A stretch of 64,000 nt of DNA, from NCBI GenBank assembly GCA_900543695.1, contig UQSG01000002.1, positions 1 to 64,000 of the forward strand. The letters are read 5' to 3'. The stretch comes from an uncultured Clostridium sp. GTDB lineage: Bacteria; Bacillota; Clostridia; UBA1212; UBA1255. The first letter of the stretch is position 1; each line of letters starts with the position of its first letter. The notes under the pieces are model-generated. The model was not told where the DNA came from and searched no databases. It saw only the letters and a program-made list of their open reading frames with translations. Position numbers and translations under genes: made by a program. This document shows positions 49,558-58,537 of this stretch, piece by piece.

Positions 49558-51120
49558 ATGTATTATGACGAAGAACAAAACAATAAAAATCCAGATATCG
49601 GGGAAAACCCGTCCTCCCCTCAGGAGCCGGAGGCAAATCCAGCTGAGGCTTCGGCCGTTTCACCGCAGGAAGCGCCGGCGCCCGACGCTCCGTTCGAAGA
49701 AAGCCAGACAGAAAGCGTTTCCGAAGCAGACGCTCCGGCCGATCCATATCAGGGGATGAGCGAAAAAGAATACAAGGCCAATATCAAAAGGATGAAACAG
49801 GAATACAAACAGTTTCAAAAGGACAAAAAGCAGTCCGCAAAGGCGGAGCGCGGCGCAATGTACACAGCAGCACAGCCGCAGCATACCGCTTCCATGCGAA
49901 AAGGAATCGGAGCGGGAACCTCCTTCGTGCTTTCGCTGCTCGCCTCCTTCCTTGTGTTTGTAGTCATATTCGGTCTGCTGGCATTTTTCCCGTCCAAGGA
50001 GAAAAGCTTTCTTGCCAGCCTTTATTCCGATTCCGGAACCTCCCCGACAGGAGAGACGAAGAATCCGACCGGAAACGAGGTGCAGATCGGCGACACGACG
50101 GTCTCAAAGGGCGACAATGTCACAATTAACGTGACAGGAGACAGCGAAATTGCCCAGGCGGTATATGCCAAAGCAGCAAATTCCGTTGTCGGAATCGCGG
50201 TTTCCCAGGTTGGCGGAAGTAAATGGAACCAATACGAAACCGTTGTTTCGATGGGCTCCGGCATCGTTTATTCTGCCGACGGAATCATCGTCACCAACTG
50301 TCATGTCGTAGAAAATGCCATTGACGCGTCCGGAAAAGGAATCAATTCCAATTATGCGATTCGTGTATATTTTAAAACGGATCTTTCCGAGTGGGCATAC
50401 GCAACGGAGCTGATCGGCTATGATGCTACAAACGATATTGCGGTGCTGCGGGTAGATGCGCAGAATCTGCAGCCGATTGAATTTGCCGATTCCGATACGC
50501 TGACGACGGGAGAAACGGCAATTACAATCGGGAGCCCCGGAGGGCTGACTTATATGAATTCCATCAGTGAAGGAATCCTGAGCGGACTCAACAGAACCGT
50601 TACGACAGACAACACGACCGTATATGATTTGATCCAGACCACAGCGGCAATCAATCCCGGAAACAGCGGCGGCGCTTTATTGAATAAAGAGGGAAAGCTG
50701 ATCGGCCTGTGCGTCATTAAAATCGTCTCTACGGAATACGAGGGAATGGGCTTTGCGATCAACTCCAACACGGTAAAAACAATTGTCGAATCAATCAGGG
50801 AGTACGGATATTATAACAAGCCGCTTCTGGGCGTGACGATCAACACTGCCTACACTACGACTGTTGCCGACAGCCAGGGCTGGAAACGCGGCGCGTATGT
50901 AGAAGACGTTACGGCCTCCTCCTGCGCCGAGAAGGCGGGCATAAAGGCTGACGATATCATCACAAAGATGAATGACACAGACATCTCCTCCTTCGCGGAG
51001 CTGCGCCGCTTTATGCTCACCTGTAAGCCGGGTGAAACCGTTCAGGTAGAAGTATATCGAGTAGATGAGGATCAAACGCTGAGCTTTGAGGTTGTATTGG
51101 ATGAAACAGAACCCTACTGA
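49558..51120 (+). CDS. htrA: HtrA/DegP-type membrane serine protease
   Basis: 520-residue protein with a long acidic, Pro/Ala-rich cytoplasmic N-terminus (about 1-115), one TM helix (about 122-146), a trypsin-like domain with His in VTNCHVVENA, Asp in TNDIAVLRV and Ser in NPGNSGGALL, and a C-terminal PDZ domain (about 415-515, GAYVEDVTASSCAEKAGIKADDII). Typical of Gram-positive HtrA, which degrades misfolded surface proteins. AAAGGA lies upstream of the ATG. Joined to a two-component system, whose output may include this gene. Confidence 0.95.
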   Translation: MYYDEEQNNKNPDIGENPSSPQEPEANPAEASAVSPQEAPAPDAPFEESQTESVSEADAPADPYQGMSEKEYKANIKRMKQEYKQFQKDKKQSAKAERGAMYTAAQPQHTASMRKGIGAGTSFVLSLLASFLVFVVIFGLLAFFPSKEKSFLASLYSDSGTSPTGETKNPTGNEVQIGDTTVSKGDNVTINVTGDSEIAQAVYAKAANSVVGIAVSQVGGSKWNQYETVVSMGSGIVYSADGIIVTNCHVVENAIDASGKGINSNYAIRVYFKTDLSEWAYATELIGYDATNDIAVLRVDAQNLQPIEFADSDTLTTGETAITIGSPGGLTYMNSISEGILSGLNRTVTTDNTTVYDLIQTTAAINPGNSGGALLNKEGKLIGLCVIKIVSTEYEGMGFAINSNTVKTIVESIREYGYYNKPLLGVTINTAYTTTVADSQGWKRGAYVEDVTASSCAEKAGIKADDIITKMNDTDISSFAELRRFMLTCKPGETVQVEVYRVDEDQTLSFEVVLDETEPY

Positions 51121-51796
51121 CAAAACCGCAGATTTTATTAAACGAGCGGCGGCAAAAATGCCGCCGCTCGTCAAAGAGCTGGAGCGTCTTTACCCGGACG
51201 CCGTCTGCTCTCTTACATATGAAACACCGTTTCAGCTTCTGGTCAGTACGCAGCTTTCGGCTCAATGTACCGACGCCCGCGTGAATATGGTAACCCCCGC
51301 TTTATTTGCACGATTTCCGGACGCGCAGGCGTTTGCCGCCGCCGATATCGAAGAGCTGGAGGAGCTGATCCGTTCCACAGGATTTTACCATAATAAAGCA
51401 AAAAATCTCAAACGCTGCGCACAGGATATCTGCGATAAATTCGGAGGAGTGCTTCCGGACACAATGGAAGGGCTGCTTTCGCTTGCAGGCGTCGGACGAA
51501 AAACAGCAAATCTGGTGCTGGGAGACGCTTTCCACAAGCCGTCCTATGTGATCGATACGCATGCCATCCGTCTGTGCGGACGGATCGGCCTGACGCAGAA
51601 TACGGATCCCGTCAAAATAGAAAACGACCTGCGTACTATTTTGCCCCCGGACGAACGCCGCCCGGAAGAAAGCGGAAACTTCTGTCACCGTCTGGTGCTC
51701 CACGGAAGAGCCGTATGTCCCGCCCGAAAGCCGATGTGCGATACCTGCACGATCGCTGCGCTCGGGTTATGCGATTACGCTCTCCAGCAGCTCTAA
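51101..51796 (+). CDS. nth: Endonuclease III
   Basis: 231-residue DNA glycosylase/AP lyase for oxidised pyrimidines. The HhH motif LAGVGRKTANLVLG contains the catalytic Lys, and VIDTHAIRL the catalytic Asp. The C-terminal iron-sulfur loop is C-x6-C-x2-C-x7-C, with the last gap two longer than the usual x5. ATG at 51101 overlaps the htrA end by 20 bp and has GAGG nine bases upstream. It overlaps the next convergent gene by 30 bp. Confidence 0.94.
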   Translation: MKQNPTDKTADFIKRAAAKMPPLVKELERLYPDAVCSLTYETPFQLLVSTQLSAQCTDARVNMVTPALFARFPDAQAFAAADIEELEELIRSTGFYHNKAKNLKRCAQDICDKFGGVLPDTMEGLLSLAGVGRKTANLVLGDAFHKPSYVIDTHAIRLCGRIGLTQNTDPVKIENDLRTILPPDERRPEESGNFCHRLVLHGRAVCPARKPMCDTCTIAALGLCDYALQQL

Positions 51797-52339
51797 AAAG
51801 ATTTTATCGAATGCTGCCGTTCTTTCCTGATACGGCACGCAAAGGCTGCAGAGGGTGATCTGCCCGTCTTTTTCGGTGAAGCCCTGCGAGACGGCGATGT
51901 CGTTTACAATATAATCCCATCGCTGCCAGGAAACGCCGTTGATTTTGACGGTTTCCTCGCGAAAGCCAAAAACGTTTGCGCTCATGTATTCCCTGCTGAT
52001 TTTTAAATAATGCTCCAGGCTCTGCTCCGTTTTCCAGACCTGCATGTAGCCGTAAATATTTTGATACGCATCCCTGCCCCGAATGTCATAATGCTTTACA
52101 ATCTCTGTTCCGTAATCCTCGCGCAATGTCATTTCAAAATTCCGCACGGCGGCCGGCAGAGATTGTCCGTCTTTATTTTCGCCGACGCTTCCTGCCGGTA
52201 AAATCTCGATCCGTTCCAGAATGCGTTCCGTTTCATTTGCCGCGGAAAACAGTTTGTCCGTGACGGCCCAGATGCACGCTACCGCAAGAGCCGCTGCCGC
52301 AACGCGCAGTATGATTTTCATGCCTTCCCTTTTTCCCAT
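51767..52339 (-). CDS. Membrane-anchored protein of unknown function
   Basis: 190-residue protein with an N-terminal hydrophobic anchor (about 8-28) and an extracellular alpha/beta domain (RNFEMTLREDYGTEIVKHYDIRG, then YMQVWKTEQSLEHYLKISREYM, then INGVSWQRWDYIVNDIAVSQGF). No family recognised. GGAGG precedes the ATG. It is divergent from hflK and convergent with nth. Confidence 0.65.
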   Translation of the reverse strand: MGKREGMKIILRVAAAALAVACIWAVTDKLFSAANETERILERIEILPAGSVGENKDGQSLPAAVRNFEMTLREDYGTEIVKHYDIRGRDAYQNIYGYMQVWKTEQSLEHYLKISREYMSANVFGFREETVKINGVSWQRWDYIVNDIAVSQGFTEKDGQITLCSLCVPYQERTAAFDKIFLELLESVIA

Positions 52340-52469
52340 AGTAAATTCCTCCGTTATCCAGTATACGCATCTCCAAACGGCTTTATGCAGATGTTTTTAC
52401 TTTCCTCCAGAAGTATGATACACTGGTGCCGGCGCGCAGAAGGCCGCCGTATAAAGGAGGAGTATGTCC

Positions 52470-53510
52470 ATGAAGTATGACAGAAACGGGAATGTCGTGA
52501 TCGACCTTTCCTTCCGGAATCTGAGCCCAAAGCAGAAAAAAACGATCAAGTACTGTTTGATCGGCGTTTTGGCGCTCGCGTTCGCGGCGATCCTGGCATC
52601 TACATGCTGGTATACCGTGAATGACAAGCAGAACGCCGTAATCACCACATTTGGGAAAGTTACCAATATCGTAGATGAACCCGGCATTCATCTGAAGCTG
52701 CCGTTCGGGATCCAAAAGGCGCAGCGCGTCGACGTCAATGTTTATCAAAAAATATATATCGGTTATGTGCATTCCGAGGAAGCGGGCACGGACGTCAGCG
52801 TCGTAAATGAAAGTAAAATGATTACGGGCGATTTTAATATTGTCAATATTGATTTTTATATCGAATATAAAATTGTCAATCCGGAAAAATACCTCTACGC
52901 CGCGCAAAGTCCAGAGAGTATTATCAAAAACCTGGTACAGAGCCAGGTCCGGACCGTAGTCAGCTCTTATGCAGTAGACGACGTTCTCACCGTAAAAAAG
53001 GCCGAAATCCAGTCGGTTGCGAAAGAGCTGATTACAGCCGAGCTGGAAAAATACGACGTCGGCCTGACGCTGATCGACGTTAAAATTCAGGACGCCGAAG
53101 CGCCCACAGAGGAAGTCATCGACGCGTTTAAATCCGTAGAAACGGCAAAGCAGGGAAAGGAAACGGCCTTGAACGAGGCAAAGGCTTACGAAAACGCAAA
53201 AATCCCGGAGGCAGAGGCGGAAGCCGATAAGCTTCTTCAAAATGCAGAATATCTGAAGCAGAGCCGGATCAACGAGGCAAAAGAACAGATCGCGATGTTC
53301 AACGCAATCTATGGGATGTACGAAATGAATCCCTCTATCACAAAAAAGAGAATGTATTATGAGGCCATCGAGCAGATCCTGCCCGATATCAAGCTTTACA
53401 TCAATACGGAAGAAGACGGCATTACGAAGCTGCTCCCCATTGAAAGCTTCAGCGAGACTTCCGGTACAAATCAGACGGCGCAGCAGCAGGACGCCGCCGG
53501 AAAGGAGTAA
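52470..53510 (+). CDS. hflK: HflK-like SPFH domain protein
   Basis: 346-residue band-7/SPFH protein. A short cytoplasmic start, one TM helix (about 28-48), then the SPFH domain (NAVITTFGKVTNIVDEPGIHLKLPFG) and a coiled coil with AEAEADKLLQNAEYLKQSRINEA. HflK and HflC form a membrane cage around FtsH that modulates proteolysis. ATG at 52470 is preferred because AGGAGG lies nine bases upstream; an ATG six bases earlier is too close to it. Paired with the interrupted hflC 5 bp downstream. Confidence 0.9.
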   Translation: MKYDRNGNVVIDLSFRNLSPKQKKTIKYCLIGVLALAFAAILASTCWYTVNDKQNAVITTFGKVTNIVDEPGIHLKLPFGIQKAQRVDVNVYQKIYIGYVHSEEAGTDVSVVNESKMITGDFNIVNIDFYIEYKIVNPEKYLYAAQSPESIIKNLVQSQVRTVVSSYAVDDVLTVKKAEIQSVAKELITAELEKYDVGLTLIDVKIQDAEAPTEEVIDAFKSVETAKQGKETALNEAKAYENAKIPEAEAEADKLLQNAEYLKQSRINEAKEQIAMFNAIYGMYEMNPSITKKRMYYEAIEQILPDIKLYINTEEDGITKLLPIESFSETSGTNQTAQQQDAAGKE

Positions 53511-53515
53511 CGGCC

Positions 53516-54397
53516 ATGAAAAAGAAAGCAATGATTATAGGAGTGATCATCGCCATTTTCGCCGTAATCACGGCGGTCTCCTCCTGTTACTGTGTAAAGG
53601 AAGACGAGTACGCATATGTCGTTCGATTTTCTAAAATCGAACGCATCGAACGCTCGGCGGGCCTTCACTTTTAAATTCCCTTTATCGATTCGGTAAAATT
53701 TTTCCCGAAAAACATCCAGCTTTATGATCTTGCGCCCTCCGATGTTCTGACGAGCGACTCAAAGGCGATGAGCGTGGATAGCTACGTTTTATGGAAAATT
53801 TCTGATCCCATGACGTTTTATAAAACGCTCGGCTCGATCCCAGAGGCACAGAACCGGCTCGACGCCGCGACCTATAATGCGTTGAAAAATATTATCGGTA
53901 CGATGTCCCAGGATTCCATCGTTACCCCTTCCGTTGAAGACGGGCGCAGCGATCTGAATGAAATTGTCTGCGATCAGGTCAAATCGGCAACCGCGGATTA
54001 CGGAATCGAAATTACGGATGTAAAAATCAAGCGCTTCGATCTGCCCTCCGAAAACGAGGAAGCCGTGTATCAGCGCATGATCTCAGATCGGAATCAGATC
54101 GCGGAAAAATATCGCGCAGAAGGCAGTTCCGAGGCGGCAAAAATGAAAAACGACGTAGATAAGCAGGTGAATATCATTGTCTCGGACGCCAAGGCGCAGG
54201 CGGAGGAAGTGGTTGCAGAAGGAGAACGGCAATATATGCAGCTGCTTGCGGAAACGTTCAATACGGCGGAAAAGGAAAATTTTTATATTTTCATGCGCTC
54301 TCTGGAAACGCTCAAGGCGTCTCTGAGCGGAGAGCAAAAAACAATTATACTCGGCGCAAATTCAGAGCTTGCAAAAATTTTGCAGGGACTTGAATAA
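53516..54397 (+). pseudogene. hflC: hflC interrupted by an in-frame TAA
   Basis: The frame starting MKKKAMIIGVIIAIFAVI has a TM helix and the SPFH start (EDEYAYVVRFSKIERIERSAGLHF), then meets TAA at 53672-53674 (codon 53). It resumes without a frameshift as IPFIDSVKFFPKN and continues through YVLWKISDPMTFYKTLGS, IKRFDLPSENEEAVYQRMISDR and the usual C-terminus. Family sequences read GLHFKIPF, so AAA (Lys) to TAA is one base change. A restart at ATG 53768 would lack the anchor. It could be a real pseudogene, a recent mutation or a sequencing error. Confidence 0.85.
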
Positions 54398-54416
54398 ACA
54401 CGCGGCGCCGCACGAA

Positions 54417-54457
54417 AGCACCCACTATGCAAAAAAACGCATAGCGGGTGCTTTTTT
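54417..54457 (+). terminator. Terminator after hflKC
   Basis: 14-bp stem (AGCACCCACTATGC with its complement, one A-G or C-A mismatch) around an A-rich loop, followed by TTTTTT. Confidence 0.9.
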
Positions 54458-54542
54458 CTCGCTTTTTGTAAGGAATTTGCCCGCCGCGCATGCAGTTACA
54501 TTGCAATTTTCATCATATTTTGCTAAATCCATGAACAAGCGA

Positions 54543-54571
54543 TTGACATCACGCCATTTTTCAGCAATAAT
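54543..54571 (+). promoter_or_regulatory. Promoter of the surface protein gene
   Basis: TTGACA and AATAAT, 17 bp apart, about 90 bp before the ATG. Confidence 0.55.
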
Positions 54572-54663
54572 TAACACAGCAGACAATTAACAAAAATATG
54601 ATACGGATTCAATGACCATATTGTACAGTTTTGTTTGTAAAATGCTGATAACAGGAGGATATC

Positions 54664-55968
54664 ATGAAACGAGTAAAATCAGTATTATTGTTGGCTGCGG
54701 CATTCATAGTTTTTATTACCGCCGCGGCGCAGCGGCCAATCGCCGCAGAGTCGAAAACAGTAGATTTTTCCGGCGTGAAAATCGGAAACGCAAGACAGCT
54801 CACTACGAGCGATATCGTAGGCGCCGTTTTGTCGTTTTCCGCCGACGTACAGAAAATTTCCATTGCCTGTGCCTGCTGGAAAAATGAGGACGCCTCTTTT
54901 ACGTACACAATTTATCCTTTTGAAGAAGATTACGATACGTCTGTCCAGAAGGAACCCGTAAAAACCGGAACGATTACATACAATACGGACGGCTTCCAGG
55001 ATATTGAATGGACGGAAGAAGAGCCTCTGGCAAAGGGCGTTTATGTCCTGGAGATTACTAATGCCGGCGAAAACGGCGTTCAGACGGGAATTCGCTACGA
55101 CGGAGAATACGAGGGACAGTACGTTTACGAAAACGGAATCTATACGCCGGATAACTCCCTACGCCTGCAGGTCGTCTACACGACTTCTCCCGAAGCGGAT
55201 TACGGCGAGCTGCAGAAGCCGGAGACGGGGCAAGATGAATCGGATCCTGCGCCCGGCGCCGTTATGTTTTTTTCCGACGACGAAGCCGACACCTATTTTA
55301 ATGAATCCGGAAATCTGATCGCTCCCGAGCTTCAGGACGGGATTCTGCGGCTCAATATCACGGCCGGATCCGATCCGAACATCTATATTTTCGCTTCCGA
55401 GGACGCTTCGACGCTGCTGGCAGAGGAATATCCCGTGCTGCTCTTCAAGGTAAGGCGTTCTGAGGGCTCTCCTCTGACGGGGCAGTTTTTCTTTAATACG
55501 GTGAACTTCACGGGGCCGAGCGCCGCGGGCGCCGTTTCCTTCGCATATGAGGATACTACGGACTGGCAGATGATTGCAGTCAATCTGGGCAATAACACGA
55601 ATTATACGGGAGAGATTATTTCGTACCGTTACGATCCTTTCTCGGCGACGGAGGCCGACTGTACGATAGAAATCGAATGGATTGCATTTTTCCGTTCCAC
55701 AGCTGCCGCCAAGGCCTTCAACGGGGATTTTACGCAGTTTGAAAACGAGGAGACGCCTGCGCCTTCCTCCGCCGAGCCGGAAACGCCCGCGCCCACCGCT
55801 GCCGCCACTCCGAGCGCCACTACGGGGAGCGCCACTGCCAGAGCAACGCAGGCTCCGAGTGAAAGCGACGGCGGCCTCAGTCAAACGGCGATCATCGTCA
55901 TCGTATGCGTCGCAGCGGTAATCGTTATCGCGGTAGTCGTAATCATCATTATCAAAAAGAAACGCTGA
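54664..55968 (+). CDS. Membrane-anchored surface protein with two beta-rich domains
   Basis: 434-residue protein with signal peptide (about 1-29, ending PIAAES). A first beta domain (about 30-175) is followed by a second (about 195-350) with the look of a carbohydrate-binding module (ILRLNITAGSDPNIYIF, YPVLLFKVRR, DWQMIAVNLGNN, IEIEWIAFFRS). A Pro/Thr/Ala-rich linker and a C-terminal TM helix ending in KKKR follow. The signal-domain-linker-TM plan matches the cohesin protein at 62633. AGGAGG precedes the ATG. No ligand known. Confidence 0.75.
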   Translation: MKRVKSVLLLAAAFIVFITAAAQRPIAAESKTVDFSGVKIGNARQLTTSDIVGAVLSFSADVQKISIACACWKNEDASFTYTIYPFEEDYDTSVQKEPVKTGTITYNTDGFQDIEWTEEEPLAKGVYVLEITNAGENGVQTGIRYDGEYEGQYVYENGIYTPDNSLRLQVVYTTSPEADYGELQKPETGQDESDPAPGAVMFFSDDEADTYFNESGNLIAPELQDGILRLNITAGSDPNIYIFASEDASTLLAEEYPVLLFKVRRSEGSPLTGQFFFNTVNFTGPSAAGAVSFAYEDTTDWQMIAVNLGNNTNYTGEIISYRYDPFSATEADCTIEIEWIAFFRSTAAAKAFNGDFTQFENEETPAPSSAEPETPAPTAAATPSATTGSATARATQAPSESDGGLSQTAIIVIVCVAAVIVIAVVVIIIIKKKR

Positions 55969-55975
55969 CCGCGCG

Positions 55976-57121
55976 TCAGGTCCGTACCGTTTTGGCAGAG
56001 CAGGAGTTTTCCTGCTCTGTTTTCCAATATGCGCATGTTTTGATGTGCCGCTTTTTCATTTTTACTTCCGCAGCGATCCAGAGTAAAAACGGGATCAGGA
56101 TCTGGAACGGAAGTGCATAAATCAGGTAATAGCGCATAAAATCAAACATTTCTATGATATCTACAAAAAGCGTTGCCGACAGCGCAACCGAGAAAAATCC
56201 GACGGTCAGCAGCAGCGGCTTATGATCTTTCAGGGAAAAAATATGCTGCACCGCTTTTGTTCCGGCGGTCAGCGCAATCGATACCTTGGAAATACCGGAC
56301 ATGATAAAGATAAAGGACATGATCGACTCGATCCGCGTTCCGATATTCCCGATGTACATAACGCTTGCCGCTTTGTAGGACGGAAAATACATTGCGCTTA
56401 AGGTCTCCCAGCTCAAAACAGAGCAGTTCTGCAGGAACAAGGCCACAAAGAAAAGGACCGAAGCGATACTGCTGAAAATAAACAGCTTGTAGGGGTTGAC
56501 GCTTTTTTCGAGCTTTTCTGCGACGCCGAGGAACACAACGGATTCCGCCAGCGGCAGAGGAACAAAGCACAATGCGTTATATAAAATCCCGCCAAATCCC
56601 TGCTGATTCAGCGGGCGCAGATTATTAAGCCGAAAATTGTCGGTTGAAAGCAGGCAAAGCAAAGCGATACTGCTGATCGCCAGAATCAGCATGATAAAGC
56701 ACCATCTGCCCAGAACACCCGCGCCTTTCATGGCGAGATGAACACATACGGCAAAAAAAGCGAGACAAATAATGATAAAAGAGGTTTGATACAGCGACGT
56801 CAGATGGACAAATTCCGCATATGTGCCTCTTACCATGCCGGAAAGCGTCAGAAAATAGAAGGCATAAAAGATGGAAAAAATGCATTTGCCCCATTTCCCG
56901 AAAGCAAATTGCATCATCTCATACAAATCTTTTCCCGGCATCAGATGCACAAGACGCGCGTAAAGCACCATCAGCGGCGTAACGATAACGGCGCTGATTA
57001 ATAAAGAAATCCATATCTCCGGACCGCCCGTTCCGGGATATCCGATAATGATACTGTTGCTGATCTGAACCAGCATTATAATCGAAAAAGCACAGCGCAT
57101 AGACAGCGAATCGCTTTTCAT
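55976..57121 (-). CDS. gerB: Spore germination receptor subunit B (GerAB family permease)
   Basis: 381-residue membrane protein of the amino acid/polyamine permease superfamily, with ten predicted TM helices. Family features include the LVQISNSIIIGYPGT start, the ALCFVPLPLAESVVFLG block and the final helix plus basic tail. It is the likely germinant-binding subunit of the receptor. Last gene of the gerA-gerC-gerD-gerB operon, 11 bp after the small D gene. Confidence 0.92.
   Translation of the reverse strand: MKSDSLSMRCAFSIIMLVQISNSIIIGYPGTGGPEIWISLLISAVIVTPLMVLYARLVHLMPGKDLYEMMQFAFGKWGKCIFSIFYAFYFLTLSGMVRGTYAEFVHLTSLYQTSFIIICLAFFAVCVHLAMKGAGVLGRWCFIMLILAISSIALLCLLSTDNFRLNNLRPLNQQGFGGILYNALCFVPLPLAESVVFLGVAEKLEKSVNPYKLFIFSSIASVLFFVALFLQNCSVLSWETLSAMYFPSYKAASVMYIGNIGTRIESIMSFIFIMSGISKVSIALTAGTKAVQHIFSLKDHKPLLLTVGFFSVALSATLFVDIIEMFDFMRYYLIYALPFQILIPFLLWIAAEVKMKKRHIKTCAYWKTEQENSCSAKTVRT
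55996..56023 (+). terminator. Terminator for the surface protein gene, inside gerB antisense
   Basis: Stem CAGAGCAGG/CCTGCTCTG with loop AGTTTT, followed by TTTT. It lies within the last codons of the convergent gerB gene (antisense), an economical arrangement. Confidence 0.75.
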
Positions 57122-57132
57122 ATCCGTCTCTC

Positions 57133-57351
57133 CTATTCTAAATGAAAAATCATGTTGATCAGCCGCTTGACCGCCAGAAAAGGGCTCGGGGTATAAATGT
57201 TGAAGCTAGCGAGTGTCAGCATGATGAACGCAGCTCCCAAAAATACGGCCGAAACCCAAAATTCCCGACGAGAACCGTTTTTCCAGTTTAAACGCAGTCC
57301 AAACCAGAAAACAACTGCAAAGTATATCAGTGTAATCGTAAAAGCAGCCAT
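57133..57351 (-). CDS. Small two-TM germination receptor D-type subunit
   Basis: 72-residue protein with two hydrophobic helices (about 3-20 and 32-50) separated by a basic loop. Size, topology and position inside a ger operon match the D subunits described for Bacillus and Clostridium receptors, which modulate receptor activity. GAGGGACGG lies before the ATG. Gaps of 13 and 11 bp to gerC and gerB indicate one transcript. Confidence 0.75.
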   Translation of the reverse strand: MAAFTITLIYFAVVFWFGLRLNWKNGSRREFWVSAVFLGAAFIMLTLASFNIYTPSPFLAVKRLINMIFHLE

Positions 57352-57364
57352 ATCCGTCCCTCTT

Positions 57365-58537
57365 TCAGTGACGCTTGATCAGCCCGGTGTCATTTATGAT
57401 CAGCCGGCAGCTGACATCGAAGCGTGCGTTCCGGAAGAGCTCCGGCCAATGATCGCGAACCGACTCCCACAGCTCGGGATCTTTATAATAAATCGCGTCT
57501 GCAAAGCCAAAGATATCGGGCGGATCCTTCTCCCCGCCGCAGTCCTCTAAATACTCGGAAATCATGTTTTCCAGTGATGCAGAAATGCTTTCTTCCAGTC
57601 TTTTTTCTAATTTTTGCAGATCGTTTTCCGTGTTGCGGTATATTTTAAACGCCTCCGTATTAAATTCTACGGCTGAGGCTACGACTTCAATTTCAATCGT
57701 GTACGTAAGTCCGGAGCCGCCGTATTCGTATTTCAGCGACGGCTTGCTTTGCCGTATGGCAATGGTAATGACGGATTCTTCAGACGCCTCCCCGGGTTCC
57801 CTGAGCACAAACCCGCCTCCCGACAAGGATTCTACGAGCAGCAGATATTCCTGCATCTGTTCTTCGCGGAGCGCTCCGGCAAGCCGCTCGCCGCGGAACG
57901 TCGCCAAACCGTCTAAAACCAGTTTTTTTTCATCCGGGTTGTTGAAACGGACAACGGGAAGCGCCAGATCGGAGGCCTGTCTGGATAAAATCCCGTAAAT
58001 TTCGTACAGCTCCTTTGATCGCGTTACCGTAACGGATTTTTTGCTGTTTAAAATTTTATTGTTAATATCGAACGATATAACGGTGTTTTCATTTTCCTGC
58101 GGGATCAGCAGCTCATACGCCGTCTGTTCTCCGGAAATCAGGATCACCAGATTGTCCCGGATCCCGTTGTCCCGGAGCAGCGGATCCACCAAATTGTACA
58201 GTCCGTTTTTTTCGACAAGTGAGCGGCTTAAAATCAGCACGTCCGTATTTCCGAAGTATACGTTATTGTAAAACTGCGTGCCGATATTATATACGGCGTC
58301 TGCGATCGTCTCTCCTTCGGATTGAATCAGCTTTGTGGCGGAAGCGTCCGACTCGTCAGAGGAGGCGCTGATAATTTCCAGCGACAGCAGATATCCGCCG
58401 TCCGGCGCTTCATCCAGCGCAAAGCCCGCTACAATCGTCAGCTGATTCAATCCTCTGTAGTCCCAGCAGCCGCTGCATGTCAGGCTGAGGCAGGCTGCGG
58501 CCGCAAACGCAAGAAAAGCGTGGGGAAAACGTTTCAA
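57365..58537 (-). CDS. gerC: Spore germination receptor subunit C (GerAC family lipoprotein)
   Basis: 390-residue lipoprotein. The signal peptide ends TCSGCWDYRGLNQLTIVAGFALD, where the Cys of GCWD is the lipidated residue of this family. The rest follows the three-domain GerAC plan, with a C-terminal domain from about 235. The start is TTG at 58537, overlapping the gerA stop (TTGA) with AAGGTG upstream. Longer open frame upstream lies within gerA and is rejected. Confidence 0.93.
   Translation of the reverse strand: MKRFPHAFLAFAAAACLSLTCSGCWDYRGLNQLTIVAGFALDEAPDGGYLLSLEIISASSDESDASATKLIQSEGETIADAVYNIGTQFYNNVYFGNTDVLILSRSLVEKNGLYNLVDPLLRDNGIRDNLVILISGEQTAYELLIPQENENTVISFDINNKILNSKKSVTVTRSKELYEIYGILSRQASDLALPVVRFNNPDEKKLVLDGLATFRGERLAGALREEQMQEYLLLVESLSGGGFVLREPGEASEESVITIAIRQSKPSLKYEYGGSGLTYTIEIEVVASAVEFNTEAFKIYRNTENDLQKLEKRLEESISASLENMISEYLEDCGGEKDPPDIFGFADAIYYKDPELWESVRDHWPELFRNARFDVSCRLIINDTGLIKRH

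Noticed and set aside
52383..53531. 382-codon open frame on the minus strand opposite hflK
   Set aside because: Pure mirror of the hflK reading frame; low-complexity Cys/Phe-rich product and no ribosome site.
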